DNA of 64,000 bases from Chitinophaga silvatica (GTDB taxonomy: Bacteria > Bacteroidota > Bacteroidia > Chitinophagales > Chitinophagaceae): the NCBI RefSeq assembly GCF_003419895.1, contig NZ_QPMM01000002.1, positions 372,001 through 436,000 on the forward strand, read 5' to 3'. Below are positions 9,890 through 21,100 of this stretch, piece after piece. The notes beneath the pieces were generated by a model. The model was given only the letters and a program-made list of their open reading frames with translations, did no database searches and was not told the origin of the DNA. Both the position numbers and the translations under genes were made by a program. The first letter of the stretch is position 1. The number at the start of each line of letters is the position of its first letter.

Positions 9890-12800
9890 CTACAAATTCA
9901 CTTTCTTCCATTCATCATTTTTACCACTCAGCAAATTCAGATTCACCAACAGGTAGCGTGGATCTATCATTACTTTAGTTGGAGGCGCATCCGAATAGAA
10001 AACAAGACGATTAATGCCATCAGTAAGTTTTACTGAAGTGATGATGTCCGGAATCCTTGCTTCAGGTGGATTGCGCATAGTGAAAATTCCCATGTCTACA
10101 TACTCCTCATCCTTAATTGGTTTCTCATTACCTGCACCATCATCTTCAAATTTATGTTTCTCTACTTCCACTTCTATACGATATCTTTTATCGTCGGTTT
10201 GTGTGGCTTTAATGCTTCTTACCTTATTTCTATATACAATTACCTTGTAAAAATATTCATCAAAGCGCTGATGCATGGAATCAGGAACATGAGTCCGCAG
10301 GAAGGTGATCAGATCTTCTGAGAGTAGATATGGAGGTCCTTGAAACGCATGGGATTCACGGAATTCAAGCAGGTAGGTATTTAACAGGGAATCGCCCAGC
10401 ATGGCACTAAGATTTCCGAAAGCCATGTCCATCTTCCCCGACATATAGGTGATGTTATAGGTATTGAAAATTGGTCGTTCCTGTATTTTTTCCTCTGCTC
10501 TTCCTGTTAAATAATTCTGAAGTGGCTGATAGAAAATCTTACCATCTGCATTACTTCCATATTTCCAGGAGATCCCGCTGGATGTATATTTGTTTGTCAG
10601 GCTACCATATACACCTGCGCCTGCAAATGCAGCCGGGGCAAGGGCATTGCTGAAATACTCTTTCAATACTGCCTGGGAAACCCTGTAATCCATGAAATTA
10701 GGACCTGCATAGTCGAAATGTGCCAGCATAGAATTTTCAGACAATGAACCTCCGTTGTATGGCATCTCTACAAACCTTAATAAATTAAGCGGCTGTTTCC
10801 CGCCTGTATAATGGAGGTAATCCAGATAATTTTTACTGATATTAAAAACGCTATCAGCATTGGTAGTATGACGAGGATGAACGTAGAGTTCTATTCTGGC
10901 ACTATCCTGCATATCTTTGCTTACCCAATATCGCTCTAATTTCAGAAACTGACCTGAATAGATATCGAAACTTGGAGGTTGTTTACTTCCGGCAGTTGAA
11001 TAACTGAAGTAATTGCGCTGGTGGTCACTCCATTGCTTTAATAATTTTCCTGGTGCAATAGCAGTATGTGAATTGTCGGTACTCACGGTGATATTAATAT
11101 TCACCCAATCGCTATTGGCAGACCAGATATTTTTATATTTGGCAGTGGTGTCTGGTTGTTGACTGCTACTGGCAGTACGTGGGGCCAAACCATATTTTAC
11201 CCTTGCATCGTTGGCTCCGATTTCTACACGTGGCTCATATCCTAAAATCGGGAAATCCATATCACTGGAGATCGACATATATTTAGATGAGAATCTGGCA
11301 ATATCTGACTGCGTTTCATTTTTAAATCCTTGCGGGTGGATTTTGGTATTAAGTACCATTTCAAAATGCTCTCCCGGCAATATGGACTTTGCAAGTTTTA
11401 ATGCAAAAAATTGCAGGCGTGGATCGTGAACGATTGATTGTGATTCATACCCTTTAACCGTAAAGCTTTCCAGTTTCAATTGTGGTGGTAATGTTGCTAT
11501 TAAAGTATCAATGGCTTTTGTGGTTCTGTTTTCCATTGAATAGCGTATATTCATTACAGTTTTTCTTTCTGTAGGATAAATATCAGCATCAACATTAATA
11601 TCCGTTACCCAGGGAACTGGTAAGGCGGCATAGGATTTATACTTCTTCTCATAGTCGGCCCTTTTTTGAAATGGTACTTCACTGGTTTGTGGCAGATACT
11701 CATTAAGTACGTTTGTATTATAGAATATATAGCTTCCGCAGGCTATCAGCGCTATACCGAATACTCCGAATGCCAGGATTGCAGCTTTATTAATTCTGCT
11801 CTTCATTAAACGAAGTCTTTCTCTGAAATTCAGTTCAATACCTCTTTTCCACAAAAGGTTCACCACAATTGTCAGAAGTATAGCAAATATTAACCAGTAA
11901 ATGGTAAACCAGGTACGTCCGGCAAGGTAAGGCTCATAACCATTCATCTCTGAATAATCGATATTGTAACCCGCCCAGCCAGATAAAGGACCGTTGCCTG
12001 GTTTGGGTGGTGCTCCATAAAAAAGCAAATTATGCTCAATACCCAAACTTTTTGCAATAACATTCAGAATAAAGAACAAAATCATTATCGTATGTCCAAC
12101 AAATTTATTCTTTACCAAAACCTGAATACCAAATGCTAATACCGCCAGGAGGGCATAGTATGGGAATACAATTCCATAGCATTCTAAAAGATAAACTCCC
12201 GGATTATAGATGGGGTAGCCCTTGTAAAGGATGGAAAAGAACATTGCAACTAGTACTAATGTACTGAGAATGAAAGCAATTCCTATAATTGAAAGTAACT
12301 TTGATCCTGTGAATATCCAGTCTGGAATCGGTAATGCATCTGTTATATGTGCAAGTTTAAGTTCCCTTTCTCTGTTTACTGCCTCTCCGGCAAAGAAAAC
12401 AAGGATGATTAATGCAAAGATGCTGAAGTAGCCATTCTTTATTTCAAGCACATATCCGGTGGTTGGATAGGTTAGTGAAATGCCATCATAAAAGAGAATG
12501 AATCCGGCTGCAAATATCATCACTATAAAGAATATAGTTTTGAGATGATAGGAGAGTTCCAGCTTTGTCTGGAAAAATAAGTGGTGCAGATTATCCTTGA
12601 ACCTGAAAGTTCTGTTTACAGTTGGGATGGCTATACGCGCATCTTTGGCCGAGGTATCTTCCTTAATTTTCCTGGCCGATTGCTTGTCTTGCATCCATCT
12701 CCCAAAATCAAATCTGATATATCCTATCAGAAATAAAATAAGTCCAATTCCCAGCCACAATAACCTGTTATAAAGCATCCAGCTTTCCATAGGCACGAGG

Positions 12801-13501
12801 GCAGTGTTTCTTTGCACTATATTCCATCCTCTGATCATAGTAAAGAAAGCATGCTCGCCATAGGGATCGAGATAACAGTATAAGGTAAGATCTTCCGGAT
12901 TAAAGAAGCGTTGCGCAATCATGTTTAAGGCAATGATCAATACCGCTGTCATATAACCTCCAAGTACGTTTCTCGTGAGCGTAACCATAGAGAAAAAAAT
13001 GAGGCTGGCAATCACAATATTAAAAATGATCAACACAAAAAATGGCCATATAAAATATATTGCCTTAAATGGTTGTAAGGTCGCCGGATCATGACCAGGC
13101 ATCAGATAGCCGATTGTAATCCCAACTAATACTGCTGTTGCAATAATCAGAAGTATTACAAGTGTACCTAAGAACCTTCCTAATAAATAACCACTTTTGG
13201 TAATTGGTAAAGCAAAGTAAAAATTAGCTGCTTTTGTTTCTCTATCCCTGATAACGGGAACACTCATTAAGGCTGCTGCAATAGCAATCAGCCAAATGCT
13301 CATATGTGAAATGAAGTAACTGATAGTTATGCTCGAATTGGCATAAACTCTTTGTCCGGCTCCGCCATAGTTTACAAATAATGTAGACCCATGAATAGAA
13401 TAAAAGCTAAATAGCAGAAAGGCCAGAAAGTAAATATAGGTATCCCACCGCCTGAAGCGATATTGGAGTTCGAATTGAAATATCTTGATAAAACTTTGCA
13501 T
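9890..13501 (-). CDS. ABC-2 permease fused to a degenerate M1-aminopeptidase-like domain
   Basis: This 1203-residue fusion has two blocks of membrane helices (about 20-265 and 325-580) typical of ABC-2 permeases. A soluble C-terminal half (about 610-1190) follows the layout of the ABC permease/M1 aminopeptidase family, including the family's closing block (ESHAFQGPPYLLSEDLITFL). The catalytic HExxH-18-E zinc motif expected in M1 peptidases is not visible; the corresponding stretch reads FDYAGPNFMDYRVSQAVLKE, so this half is probably inactive as a protease and may bind substrate instead. It is encoded 23 bp after its partner ATPase. The transported substrate is unknown. Confidence 0.85.
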   Translation of the reverse strand: MQSFIKIFQFELQYRFRRWDTYIYFLAFLLFSFYSIHGSTLFVNYGGAGQRVYANSSITISYFISHMSIWLIAIAAALMSVPVIRDRETKAANFYFALPITKSGYLLGRFLGTLVILLIIATAVLVGITIGYLMPGHDPATLQPFKAIYFIWPFFVLIIFNIVIASLIFFSMVTLTRNVLGGYMTAVLIIALNMIAQRFFNPEDLTLYCYLDPYGEHAFFTMIRGWNIVQRNTALVPMESWMLYNRLLWLGIGLILFLIGYIRFDFGRWMQDKQSARKIKEDTSAKDARIAIPTVNRTFRFKDNLHHLFFQTKLELSYHLKTIFFIVMIFAAGFILFYDGISLTYPTTGYVLEIKNGYFSIFALIILVFFAGEAVNRERELKLAHITDALPIPDWIFTGSKLLSIIGIAFILSTLVLVAMFFSILYKGYPIYNPGVYLLECYGIVFPYYALLAVLAFGIQVLVKNKFVGHTIMILFFILNVIAKSLGIEHNLLFYGAPPKPGNGPLSGWAGYNIDYSEMNGYEPYLAGRTWFTIYWLIFAILLTIVVNLLWKRGIELNFRERLRLMKSRINKAAILAFGVFGIALIACGSYIFYNTNVLNEYLPQTSEVPFQKRADYEKKYKSYAALPVPWVTDINVDADIYPTERKTVMNIRYSMENRTTKAIDTLIATLPPQLKLESFTVKGYESQSIVHDPRLQFFALKLAKSILPGEHFEMVLNTKIHPQGFKNETQSDIARFSSKYMSISSDMDFPILGYEPRVEIGANDARVKYGLAPRTASSSQQPDTTAKYKNIWSANSDWVNINITVSTDNSHTAIAPGKLLKQWSDHQRNYFSYSTAGSKQPPSFDIYSGQFLKLERYWVSKDMQDSARIELYVHPRHTTNADSVFNISKNYLDYLHYTGGKQPLNLLRFVEMPYNGGSLSENSMLAHFDYAGPNFMDYRVSQAVLKEYFSNALAPAAFAGAGVYGSLTNKYTSSGISWKYGSNADGKIFYQPLQNYLTGRAEEKIQERPIFNTYNITYMSGKMDMAFGNLSAMLGDSLLNTYLLEFRESHAFQGPPYLLSEDLITFLRTHVPDSMHQRFDEYFYKVIVYRNKVRSIKATQTDDKRYRIEVEVEKHKFEDDGAGNEKPIKDEEYVDMGIFTMRNPPEARIPDIITSVKLTDGINRLVFYSDAPPTKVMIDPRYLLVNLNLLSGKNDEWKKVNL

Positions 13502-13524
13502 CGGAAAAATTTGAAGTAATAGAA

Positions 13525-14412
13525 TTACAGCATTACCAGATTCACTTTGCTGGATATAGCATGGAAGTATACATCCTCCAGATCCGCGTCTATTGGACTA
13601 AATCCGGACTCAGGTAAACTTTCGCTATACACATGGAGCATGGTTTTGCCCCCGAGTAAATTGGTAGAAATCACTTTCATTCGGGAGGCATAATCTTTGG
13701 CTTCATGTTTTTCAACTACTTTCTTCCAAATCTTACCTTGCATACTGCTGATTATTTTCTTTGGTTCTCCTTGCAGCATTACTTCACCGCCACAGATTAC
13801 AGCCATATTGGTACATAGGTGGCTTACATCTTCTACAATATGTGTACTTAATATTACTACCGCATTTTCACCGATTTCTGATAAAAGGTTATGAAAACGT
13901 ACTCTTTCAGTAGGATCTAATCCGGCTGTGGGTTCATCTACAATAATGAGTTGCGGGTTACCGATCATTGCCTGTGCAATGCCGAATCGTTGTCTCATCC
14001 CTCCTGAATAAGTGCCCAGATTTTTATGTCTTACATTATAGAGGTTTACTTTGTGGAGAAGTGCCTCTACAATTTCTTTTCTTTCTTTTTTATTATTGAT
14101 TCCTTTGAGTGCAGCAATATGATGCAACATAGTATCGGCACTTACACGAGGGTATACTCCAAAGTCCTGAGGTAAATAACCTAATAATCGTCTTACTTCT
14201 TCTTTTTGAGAGAGTACATCAATCTCTCCGAATTTAATGCTACCGCTATCTGCATCCTGTAAGGTAGATATAGTACGCATAAGGCTCGATTTTCCTGCAC
14301 CATTCGGGCCCAGAAGCCCAAACATTCCTTTGTTGATTTGTAGTGATACTCCGTTGAGTGCCTGTACTCCATTTGGATAGCATTTCCGTAGGTCGTTAAT
14401 GACTAGTTGCAT
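13525..14412 (-). CDS. ABC transporter ATP-binding protein (BcrA/CcmA type)
   Basis: This 295-residue ATPase has all expected motifs: Walker A GPNGAGKSS (35-43), Q-loop LPQDFG (about 80-85), signature YSGGMRQR (135-142), Walker B LIIVDEP (155-161) and the H-loop STHIVED. The C-terminal extension of about 75 residues is common in ATPases that serve ABC-2 permeases. The permease gene follows after 23 bp on the same strand. It lies downstream of the sigma/FecR uptake operon, separated by an 82-bp gap with a hairpin, so cotranscription with that operon is possible but uncertain. Confidence 0.93.
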   Translation of the reverse strand: MQLVINDLRKCYPNGVQALNGVSLQINKGMFGLLGPNGAGKSSLMRTISTLQDADSGSIKFGEIDVLSQKEEVRRLLGYLPQDFGVYPRVSADTMLHHIAALKGINNKKERKEIVEALLHKVNLYNVRHKNLGTYSGGMRQRFGIAQAMIGNPQLIIVDEPTAGLDPTERVRFHNLLSEIGENAVVILSTHIVEDVSHLCTNMAVICGGEVMLQGEPKKIISSMQGKIWKKVVEKHEAKDYASRMKVISTNLLGGKTMLHVYSESLPESGFSPIDADLEDVYFHAISSKVNLVML

Positions 14413-14441
14413 AAATATTGTTTTGTATGTAGAATGAGCAT

Positions 14442-14472
14442 GGCTTACCCGCTCCGCAGAAGCGGATAAGCC
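14442..14472 (-). terminator. Hairpin between the uptake operon and the ABC genes
   Basis: Arms GGCTTACCCGCT and AGCGGATAAGCC pair with one mismatch around a 7-nt loop. No T-tract follows on the minus strand, so it may be a weak terminator or attenuator that lowers read-through into the ABC genes rather than a full stop. Confidence 0.45.
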
Positions 14473-14494
14473 AAAGGAATTACGGTATTATGTT

Positions 14495-15997
14495 TTAGAG
14501 ATTTATTTTATAGTAGATTGATTTGATCACCCCAAATCCATCATATTTGTTTGTATATGTTGCTCCCTCAAAGGAACCGGATGGCAGGATAGAAAATTCG
14601 TATACACTACCAGTCTTACCATCTGTTGTAGCTACAGCCAGGCGTTTACCCAGGTTGGCCGGAGTAAACATAGGATTAGAAATCAGCTGTGGGTTAAGTA
14701 TGCTGAATGCCGTTATTTGTATGCCAGCTGAGAAAGTATAAAGTAAGGTGCTGCTATTGGCGGCTATATCATACTTATATATTTTATTATCGTTGGCATA
14801 AAATAACAAAGGCAAAATAGGAGAGAGGGCAAAGAATTTGGCTTTAGCCATATCCGGACTTTTATCTATTCCCATAACACTAATGGCTGGTGTTTGATTC
14901 TTATCACTATTTCCTCTGCTGAAATCCAGTTGGTAAATAAATACAGAATCATTGCTTTTGTCTCTCAGCAAAGCGGTCGACTGCCCATTGGGTGAGTTGT
15001 AGGCATATAGCATGGTTCTGTTGCCAACATTATTTATATCGAATGCTGCCTTAGGATTTGATGGGAATGTAGAAAAGGTGGTTTCATTCAGTGGAGTATA
15101 GATGAAACGGTGATGCTTTTCATCAAAAACTACTGTCGGATATGGACCAAAGTCGGTATACGGAGAACCCATTAAATAAGGAGCGGCCTCATAATCTCCA
15201 CCCAATGCAGCTCCGTACTTGGCTACAGCAAAGGGGCCCGTCCAAATTCTGGTTAATACTTTCTTTTCTTTAAAGAGGTAATCTGAAATAAAATCTTTGC
15301 CAGGATTCGGATAAAGTGCTTGGTAATCGAAGGTCGTAGGCTTAGTATAGAAACCACTATCGTTGAATGAGACAAGCTGACGGAAATCAAATGGATTTAT
15401 ATATGCTCCTGCTTTATCGGTAAGACAGAAGATGTATTGTTTCATCCAACCGGCAGTGAGGCAGGTTACTTGTCTTGCTTCTCCAGGCAATTGACGCCCA
15501 TTGGCATTTTGGAAGAGGTTATAAAGAGTTTTTCCTGAAGGCTGAATTATGGCAGCATCAGAAGAATCTGCGCTTGTATTATACCAAACCAACCAACCAT
15601 TGGAAATACTACTTGTTACGATAAGCGTAAACCGATGCCAGGAGTTAACTCCCGTTGCTTCGTCTGTAACTTTCAGATAAAGTGTATAGCTTCCCGGTAA
15701 AGAACCAATCTGAACATTTAACTTTTCCGAAGTGGAAATATAATTGATGCCTGGATAATCGGGCCTTTGTGAATAGTAATACCAGGAATATGTTAACTGG
15801 CTTTTATCTGGTAGTTGAGAAATTACCGGAGCTATTTTCAGTGAGTCGAATTGTGTTACATACACGGTATCGGATGACACTGAGATATCGATCTTATTTA
15901 ATTCCTTATAGCTATAATTACCTTTATCTTTCATACAAGCATTGGCAATAATTACTAATGCCAGAAGGAATAAGAAGAGTTTATAGTTGCGTTGCAT
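14495..15997 (-). CDS. PKD-like family lipoprotein of the second uptake operon
   Basis: This 500-residue lipoprotein has lipobox VIIANAC (Cys 21). The N-terminal part (MKDKGNYSYKELNKIDISV, then about 40-130) resembles the PKD-like domain seen in proteins that accompany SusC/SusD/DUF4843 sets. The remainder is a beta-rich region with repeated short strands, possibly propeller-like, without recognisable catalytic residues. It is the last gene of the operon, 11 bp gap to the DUF4843 gene. Probably an outer-surface ligand-binding accessory protein; its ligand is unknown. Confidence 0.75.
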   Translation of the reverse strand: MQRNYKLFLFLLALVIIANACMKDKGNYSYKELNKIDISVSSDTVYVTQFDSLKIAPVISQLPDKSQLTYSWYYYSQRPDYPGINYISTSEKLNVQIGSLPGSYTLYLKVTDEATGVNSWHRFTLIVTSSISNGWLVWYNTSADSSDAAIIQPSGKTLYNLFQNANGRQLPGEARQVTCLTAGWMKQYIFCLTDKAGAYINPFDFRQLVSFNDSGFYTKPTTFDYQALYPNPGKDFISDYLFKEKKVLTRIWTGPFAVAKYGAALGGDYEAAPYLMGSPYTDFGPYPTVVFDEKHHRFIYTPLNETTFSTFPSNPKAAFDINNVGNRTMLYAYNSPNGQSTALLRDKSNDSVFIYQLDFSRGNSDKNQTPAISVMGIDKSPDMAKAKFFALSPILPLLFYANDNKIYKYDIAANSSTLLYTFSAGIQITAFSILNPQLISNPMFTPANLGKRLAVATTDGKTGSVYEFSILPSGSFEGATYTNKYDGFGVIKSIYYKINL

Positions 15998-16007
15998 GTT
16001 AGATTAT

Positions 16008-16727
16008 TTAATTTGGAAAAGTAACAGGATTATTGTTTTCATCGAGCAATGGCCCATGGCTATTGTTATAGTTTGTAAGCGCATCTTTCAGTATTTGCTT
16101 TATATACAAATAGAATTGGAAATCTACTCCCCCAACCGGTGTTAGGTAATTGAATTCATAAATTCCTGTTACATCAATGATAAATCGATATTTTGTTTTG
16201 CTATAAACTCCAAAGAAGCCTACGAGTATGTTATCCCAATTGGCTGGTTTGGTAATGATGTTGTTGATCTTAATAAGATATTTACTATTCTCCTTTACAG
16301 CATCAGTAAAATCGCTATTGTTATTGATCTTCAATGAGAGACTTACTTCACTTGTTAATAACTCCGGTTGTTTCATTACCAGAATTTTAGCGGTATCAAT
16401 AAAGCTATTTGCTTTAATCACGCAAGGGAGCAGACGGTAATGTTTGCCTTCTACTGCAGTTGAACCAGCATTCGCTACTATATTTACTGTTCTGTCATTA
16501 GCAACTGGTGAACCTGTTATTTTTACCGGTATTTTCACAGTGTCTTCATTCCATTGTTGAGGACGTATAGCAAAGGAATAGGTCAGACTGTCTTTTATGA
16601 AAACATAATCAAATGCTTCAGTATAGAAATAAGCACCGGCTTGAGAATTCCATACCAGGTTGTCATCTTTCTTACATCCAAAAAACATAAACAGACAACA
16701 GATATATAAACAATATTTTTTGATCAT
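16008..16727 (-). CDS. DUF4843-type lipoprotein
   Basis: The protein is 239 residues from the ATG at 16725-16727. That start gives a lipoprotein signal (MIKKYCLYICCLFMFFGCKKDD) and avoids overlap with susD, whereas a longer in-frame version would add 22 residues inside the susD 3' end. The body (about 35-200) shows a beta-sandwich pattern including KIPVKITGSP and VEGKHYRLLP, which fits DUF4843. These proteins sit between SusD and PKD-like lipoproteins in many Bacteroidota operons; their biochemical role is not established. It lies 13 bp from the susD stop. Confidence 0.75.
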   Translation of the reverse strand: MIKKYCLYICCLFMFFGCKKDDNLVWNSQAGAYFYTEAFDYVFIKDSLTYSFAIRPQQWNEDTVKIPVKITGSPVANDRTVNIVANAGSTAVEGKHYRLLPCVIKANSFIDTAKILVMKQPELLTSEVSLSLKINNNSDFTDAVKENSKYLIKINNIITKPANWDNILVGFFGVYSKTKYRFIIDVTGIYEFNYLTPVGGVDFQFYLYIKQILKDALTNYNNSHGPLLDENNNPVTFPN

Positions 16728-16740
16728 AGTACAAGGTTTA

Positions 16741-18156
16741 TTATTTGCCATATTCGGTTTCCAACTCTGGTTTAGGTAACACATAAACATTATCGGTACC
16801 AGGTATATTACTATCTGGAAGTTGGGTGATCTTCAGACGTTTATAGTAGAAGAATGTTTGACCTTCGGCAAAAAATTCTTTACGATACTCTTTTCTGATT
16901 TCTTCCTGTAATTCTTCTTTGGTACCACTATTATTAAGTGGATCTCTTCCTCTATGTTCTCTGATCTGGTTCAGATAATTGAATCCTGCTTTCGTGTCTT
17001 GTATACATTCCGCGGCTATGTAGTAGAGTTCGGATACCCTGATTAATGGCATTAAATATTTAATGTTTGATGGTGCTTCATCAAGTTGCCAGAATTTACT
17101 GCAGAAAGGAGTTCCATTGTATAGCTTCCATAGGTATACATACCTGTAGTCGGTGCTACCACCGCTATTTACTTCGTATAGAGCTTTAACCGCAGTTGAA
17201 TTATTATTTAGCAGATATCTGGCATCTGTGGTTCTGAAATGCATATTGGCATTATTTACCAGGTCACTTATATACAAAGAGAATACATGCTCGGATGAGA
17301 ATGTTCTGTCGATTCTTTCCTCTGGCCCGCTAACTGCACTATTGACTACTAAAGGAAACTTCTTACTGTTAATAACTTCATCTGCATATTTAAGCGCATT
17401 CACTTTATCACCGATATAAAGATAGATCCGTGCTTTCAGCGCTTTTACAGCGTAGATGTTGAAGTGATTACTTCTTCTGGTCGCCATGTCTGTATTTGTT
17501 GCTTTATCCGGGCTATTGATTGGATCATCGGCAAGCAGGGTTTCTGCTAAGTTTAAATCTGCAAAGCACTGGTCTATAAATTGTTTGGCAGGAGAAGATG
17601 CAGTAGGCGTTTTACTGATAGTAGTTATATAAGGTACTAACAACTTACTGTTAGCGGCATCATATGCAGGAGCAAATAGTCTGAAAATATCGAAATGCAG
17701 GTAAGCTCTTATTCCCAGCGCTTCTGCTTTCACCAGGCGATAATCGTCGGCACCAAAAACCGATGATTTTCCATCAATCTGTGCAAGGATATTATTGGCA
17801 TTGGAAATAGCATTATAGCTTCTCTCCCAAATCTTATCTATATATCCACGGGTATCTAGTTCTGTATACTTATGCAGATTGGCTTTGTAATAGAAGCTTC
17901 TTGTTTCGGTGAGGTCATAATCGTGCGAGATTACACTCATGAAGCCCATCGTCATTTCTCCTCCATAAATATCGTTTCTTCCCATTAGGCTATAAGTACC
18001 ATACAATGCATCCTTAAAACCGGTGGCAGTACTGAATAATTGTTCCTGATGAACTTCTGCTTTAGGTTTAACATCCAGCCATTTATTACAACTGGAATTA
18101 AGCATACCCAAAGCTATTGTTATATATATTGGAGTGTATTTGAATTTCATAATCAT
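16741..18156 (-). CDS. SusD/RagB family lipoprotein (second uptake locus)
   Basis: This 471-residue SusD homologue has a lipoprotein signal with lipobox around MLNSSC and the familiar CNKWLDVKPKAE opening. The C-terminal SusD/RagB part contains the conserved IRKEYRKEFFAEGQTFFYYK block. The ATG at 18148-18150 (third residue) is an equally good start. It is the ligand-capturing lid partner of the SusC gene that ends 5 bp upstream of it. The operon carries no enzyme, so the substrate cannot be predicted from context. Confidence 0.93.
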   Translation of the reverse strand: MIMKFKYTPIYITIALGMLNSSCNKWLDVKPKAEVHQEQLFSTATGFKDALYGTYSLMGRNDIYGGEMTMGFMSVISHDYDLTETRSFYYKANLHKYTELDTRGYIDKIWERSYNAISNANNILAQIDGKSSVFGADDYRLVKAEALGIRAYLHFDIFRLFAPAYDAANSKLLVPYITTISKTPTASSPAKQFIDQCFADLNLAETLLADDPINSPDKATNTDMATRRSNHFNIYAVKALKARIYLYIGDKVNALKYADEVINSKKFPLVVNSAVSGPEERIDRTFSSEHVFSLYISDLVNNANMHFRTTDARYLLNNNSTAVKALYEVNSGGSTDYRYVYLWKLYNGTPFCSKFWQLDEAPSNIKYLMPLIRVSELYYIAAECIQDTKAGFNYLNQIREHRGRDPLNNSGTKEELQEEIRKEYRKEFFAEGQTFFYYKRLKITQLPDSNIPGTDNVYVLPKPELETEYGK

Positions 18157-18161
18157 TCGAT

Positions 18162-21100
18162 TTAAAAGCTGGTTTGAATACCAAGTGAATATGATTGTGC
18201 AAAAGGATATGCTAATCCTCTTTCCTGTTTGATTGAGGTGATACGGAAAGGCTCAATCATATAGAAACTGGCTTTAAGTGTTTTGAGTGCGGTACGTTTT
18301 AGTAACCTGCTGCTTAGGAAATCGTATTGCAGTGAAATCAGCTTGCAATTCAATTGGTTGTTGTTTTGTACAAACCTGGACGTTGGCAAGGTTTTGCTTT
18401 TGTCCGCAATATTTTTAAAGAAAGTGTGATCACCTGGTTTTTGCCATCTTTCTTCTAGTACACGGATATCTACATTATAGCGTAAATCGGCATTTTCAAC
18501 TCTATCTACCAGCGTTTGATTATAAGTCTGACCTCCTAATTGATATTCGAAATTGATACTGGCAGTTATACCTTTATACATGAGAGTAGTACCGAATATA
18601 CCGCGGTATTTAGGCAATTCATCGCCCATAATTCTTTTATCGGCAGCATCCCAGATGTAGGTTCTTGAACCATCCTGTTTAAGAAATACTTCCCGGCCGT
18701 TGGCTGGGTCTATACCTAAAGATGGTACGGCAAAGATGGCAGTCATAGATTGTCCTTCCTGGTATAATTGTACAGGGGCGCTGCTGCTATCGCTTACTTG
18801 CTTGCTTTGCTGTTGTGTATTGTAGTCTTTTAAGGCTGCTGAAATATTTTTCAGGACGTTTTTGTTACGAAAAACAGTTCCGTTTACACTCCAGAAAATA
18901 TTCTGCTTTTCTTTTTTAATAAGCATCAGGCGTACATCAAATTCATATCCCTGGTTTTCGACTTCGCCTACGTTTTCTTTATAGGAAAGGAAACCCTGAG
19001 AAGGGGCAATGGTAAGATCGATCAGCTGATTTTGTGTTCTTTCCTTATAGTAGTTGGCGGTAAAGGAGAGGTAGTCTTTAAATATCTTAACATCAGCCCC
19101 AATGTTCCAGGTATTTTTCTGCTGCCATTTCAGGGTTTCATTTCCCATCCCCAGCATATAGGCTCCAATTCTATCGAGGTAGCGTACATTCTGGAAGTAT
19201 TGATAAGTAGTAATCGCCTGGTAGGAAGGGAAGTTTTGAGTTCCTGTACTACCATAGGAAGTGCGTATTTTTAAATAGCTAATATTCAATTTTTTACTCC
19301 ATTCCTCATTATGAACATTCCATGCAGCACCTACCGAATAAAATGGAGCAAATTTATTTTTTGTTCCGAATTGAGAAGAACCGTCTGTACTTAAAGATAG
19401 ATCTGCTGCGTACCTGTTGTTATAGGTATAGTTGAAGTTTGATTGAACACTAACACGACGAACAAGCGATTCATACCCTTCTGGTCTGCTGTCCTGGAGA
19501 TATTTAGCTCCAAAAATTGGAGTGTTTAAGTCTTGGTTCGGATATCCCTCTGTTGTAACCATAACATTGTTAAGTGTGTTCTGACTTAAATCAAAACCCA
19601 CAGTAGCAACGAACATATGTGCATCAACACGCTTGTTGAAGTCGAGATAGGAATTGATTTCATAGCTCGACATATTTAAATGGCCCTGTTTATATTGCCC
19701 CTTGCGGAAATAATCATTTTCTCCATAGTTCAGGAACATGGTATGATCGGCTGGCCAGAAATTATTTGCTTCCTGTCTGTTTTGATACAGGCTTGCGTTA
19801 CTACGTAGTTTAAATGCCCGGGATAAAGACCACTCCAACGAAAAGTTGTCCATAACCGTTTGAGTTGTACCCTTAAAACTGGTATTAATATCCCCATTAT
19901 ACATCGGATTCGCTATCTTGGAAGTATCCCTTATGCCTGTATGGTTAATGAAATCCACAACTTTTAAATATTTCCCATTTGCATCTCTAACTCTCCAATA
20001 TGGATTCATCACAGTATAATCACTAAAGTCGCCATAGGGAGAATAGGAGTCATCACTTTGAGAAACAGAAAGATAGTTGCGGATCATCAGTGATTTATAA
20101 CGGTATGATAAAGTGTTACCGCCAGAATATTTTATGTTCCCTGAACCTTTCATTACACCATTAGATTGGTTCACCGATAAATCTACTCCATATCTGAAGT
20201 AAGAATCGCCACCATCAATGTAGATAAAGTGTCGCTGACCAAAGGAATTGCGGAGAGGTTGTGTCAACCAGTCGGTATTTACTCCCTGTGCTATTTCTTT
20301 TGCATGTCGGTTATATTCTTCATTAAGCCATTGTTGGAACTCCGGATCTTTACTTTCGGATGTATATAACCCACCGGCTTTTTCAGCCTGTAATTTCTGT
20401 GCTCCATTCAGCAGGTGATAATCCCTTAGATCAGGAGTGCTAGCGGTAAAGTCGCCCGTATATGATACTTGTAATTTACCTGGAACAGGTTGTTTAGTAT
20501 AAACTACTACCACTCCGTTGGCGCCGCGGGAACCATACAATGCTGTTCCTGTTGCATCTTTAAGAATGGTGATCTTTTCCACTCTGTTCATATCCAGGTC
20601 CATAATCTTTTGAAGAGGCACTTCAAAACCATCTAGAATAAAAAGTGGCTGATTCGGATTAGAAAGATACTGACCTTTTAGGTTTGGGAGATTACTACTT
20701 CCTCTAAGCTGAATATCCGGCAATTTGTTTGGGTCGGAACCTGATAGGTTATTTTGAAATACCTGAAAGGAAGGGTCCAGCAGTTGCAAACTGGCAACGA
20801 TATTCTGATTACCTGCAGCTCTGAGTTGCTGGGCATTGATACTGGTTACCGCTCCCGTAAAGCTTTCATAACTACGTTGTACCACTCCCGTTACTACTAC
20901 TTCAGTTAATTTACTTTCTTCCTGAAGCATTCTGACATTGATAAAGTCTTGCTGTGCAACAGTTATTTCTTTTGGTTTGTATCCGATGTATTGAAATATT
21001 AGTACGCTGTTATTGTTCAGATCCTTTATCTGAAAGCTCCCGGTTTCATCTGAAAGTACCGCCATATTAGTGCCTTGTACGCGTACCGTAACCCCTGGCA

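Noticed and set aside
14495..16727. Imelysin or protease partner expected in some DUF4843 operons
   Set aside because: Neither lipoprotein shows catalytic motifs; the PKD-like assignment fits better.
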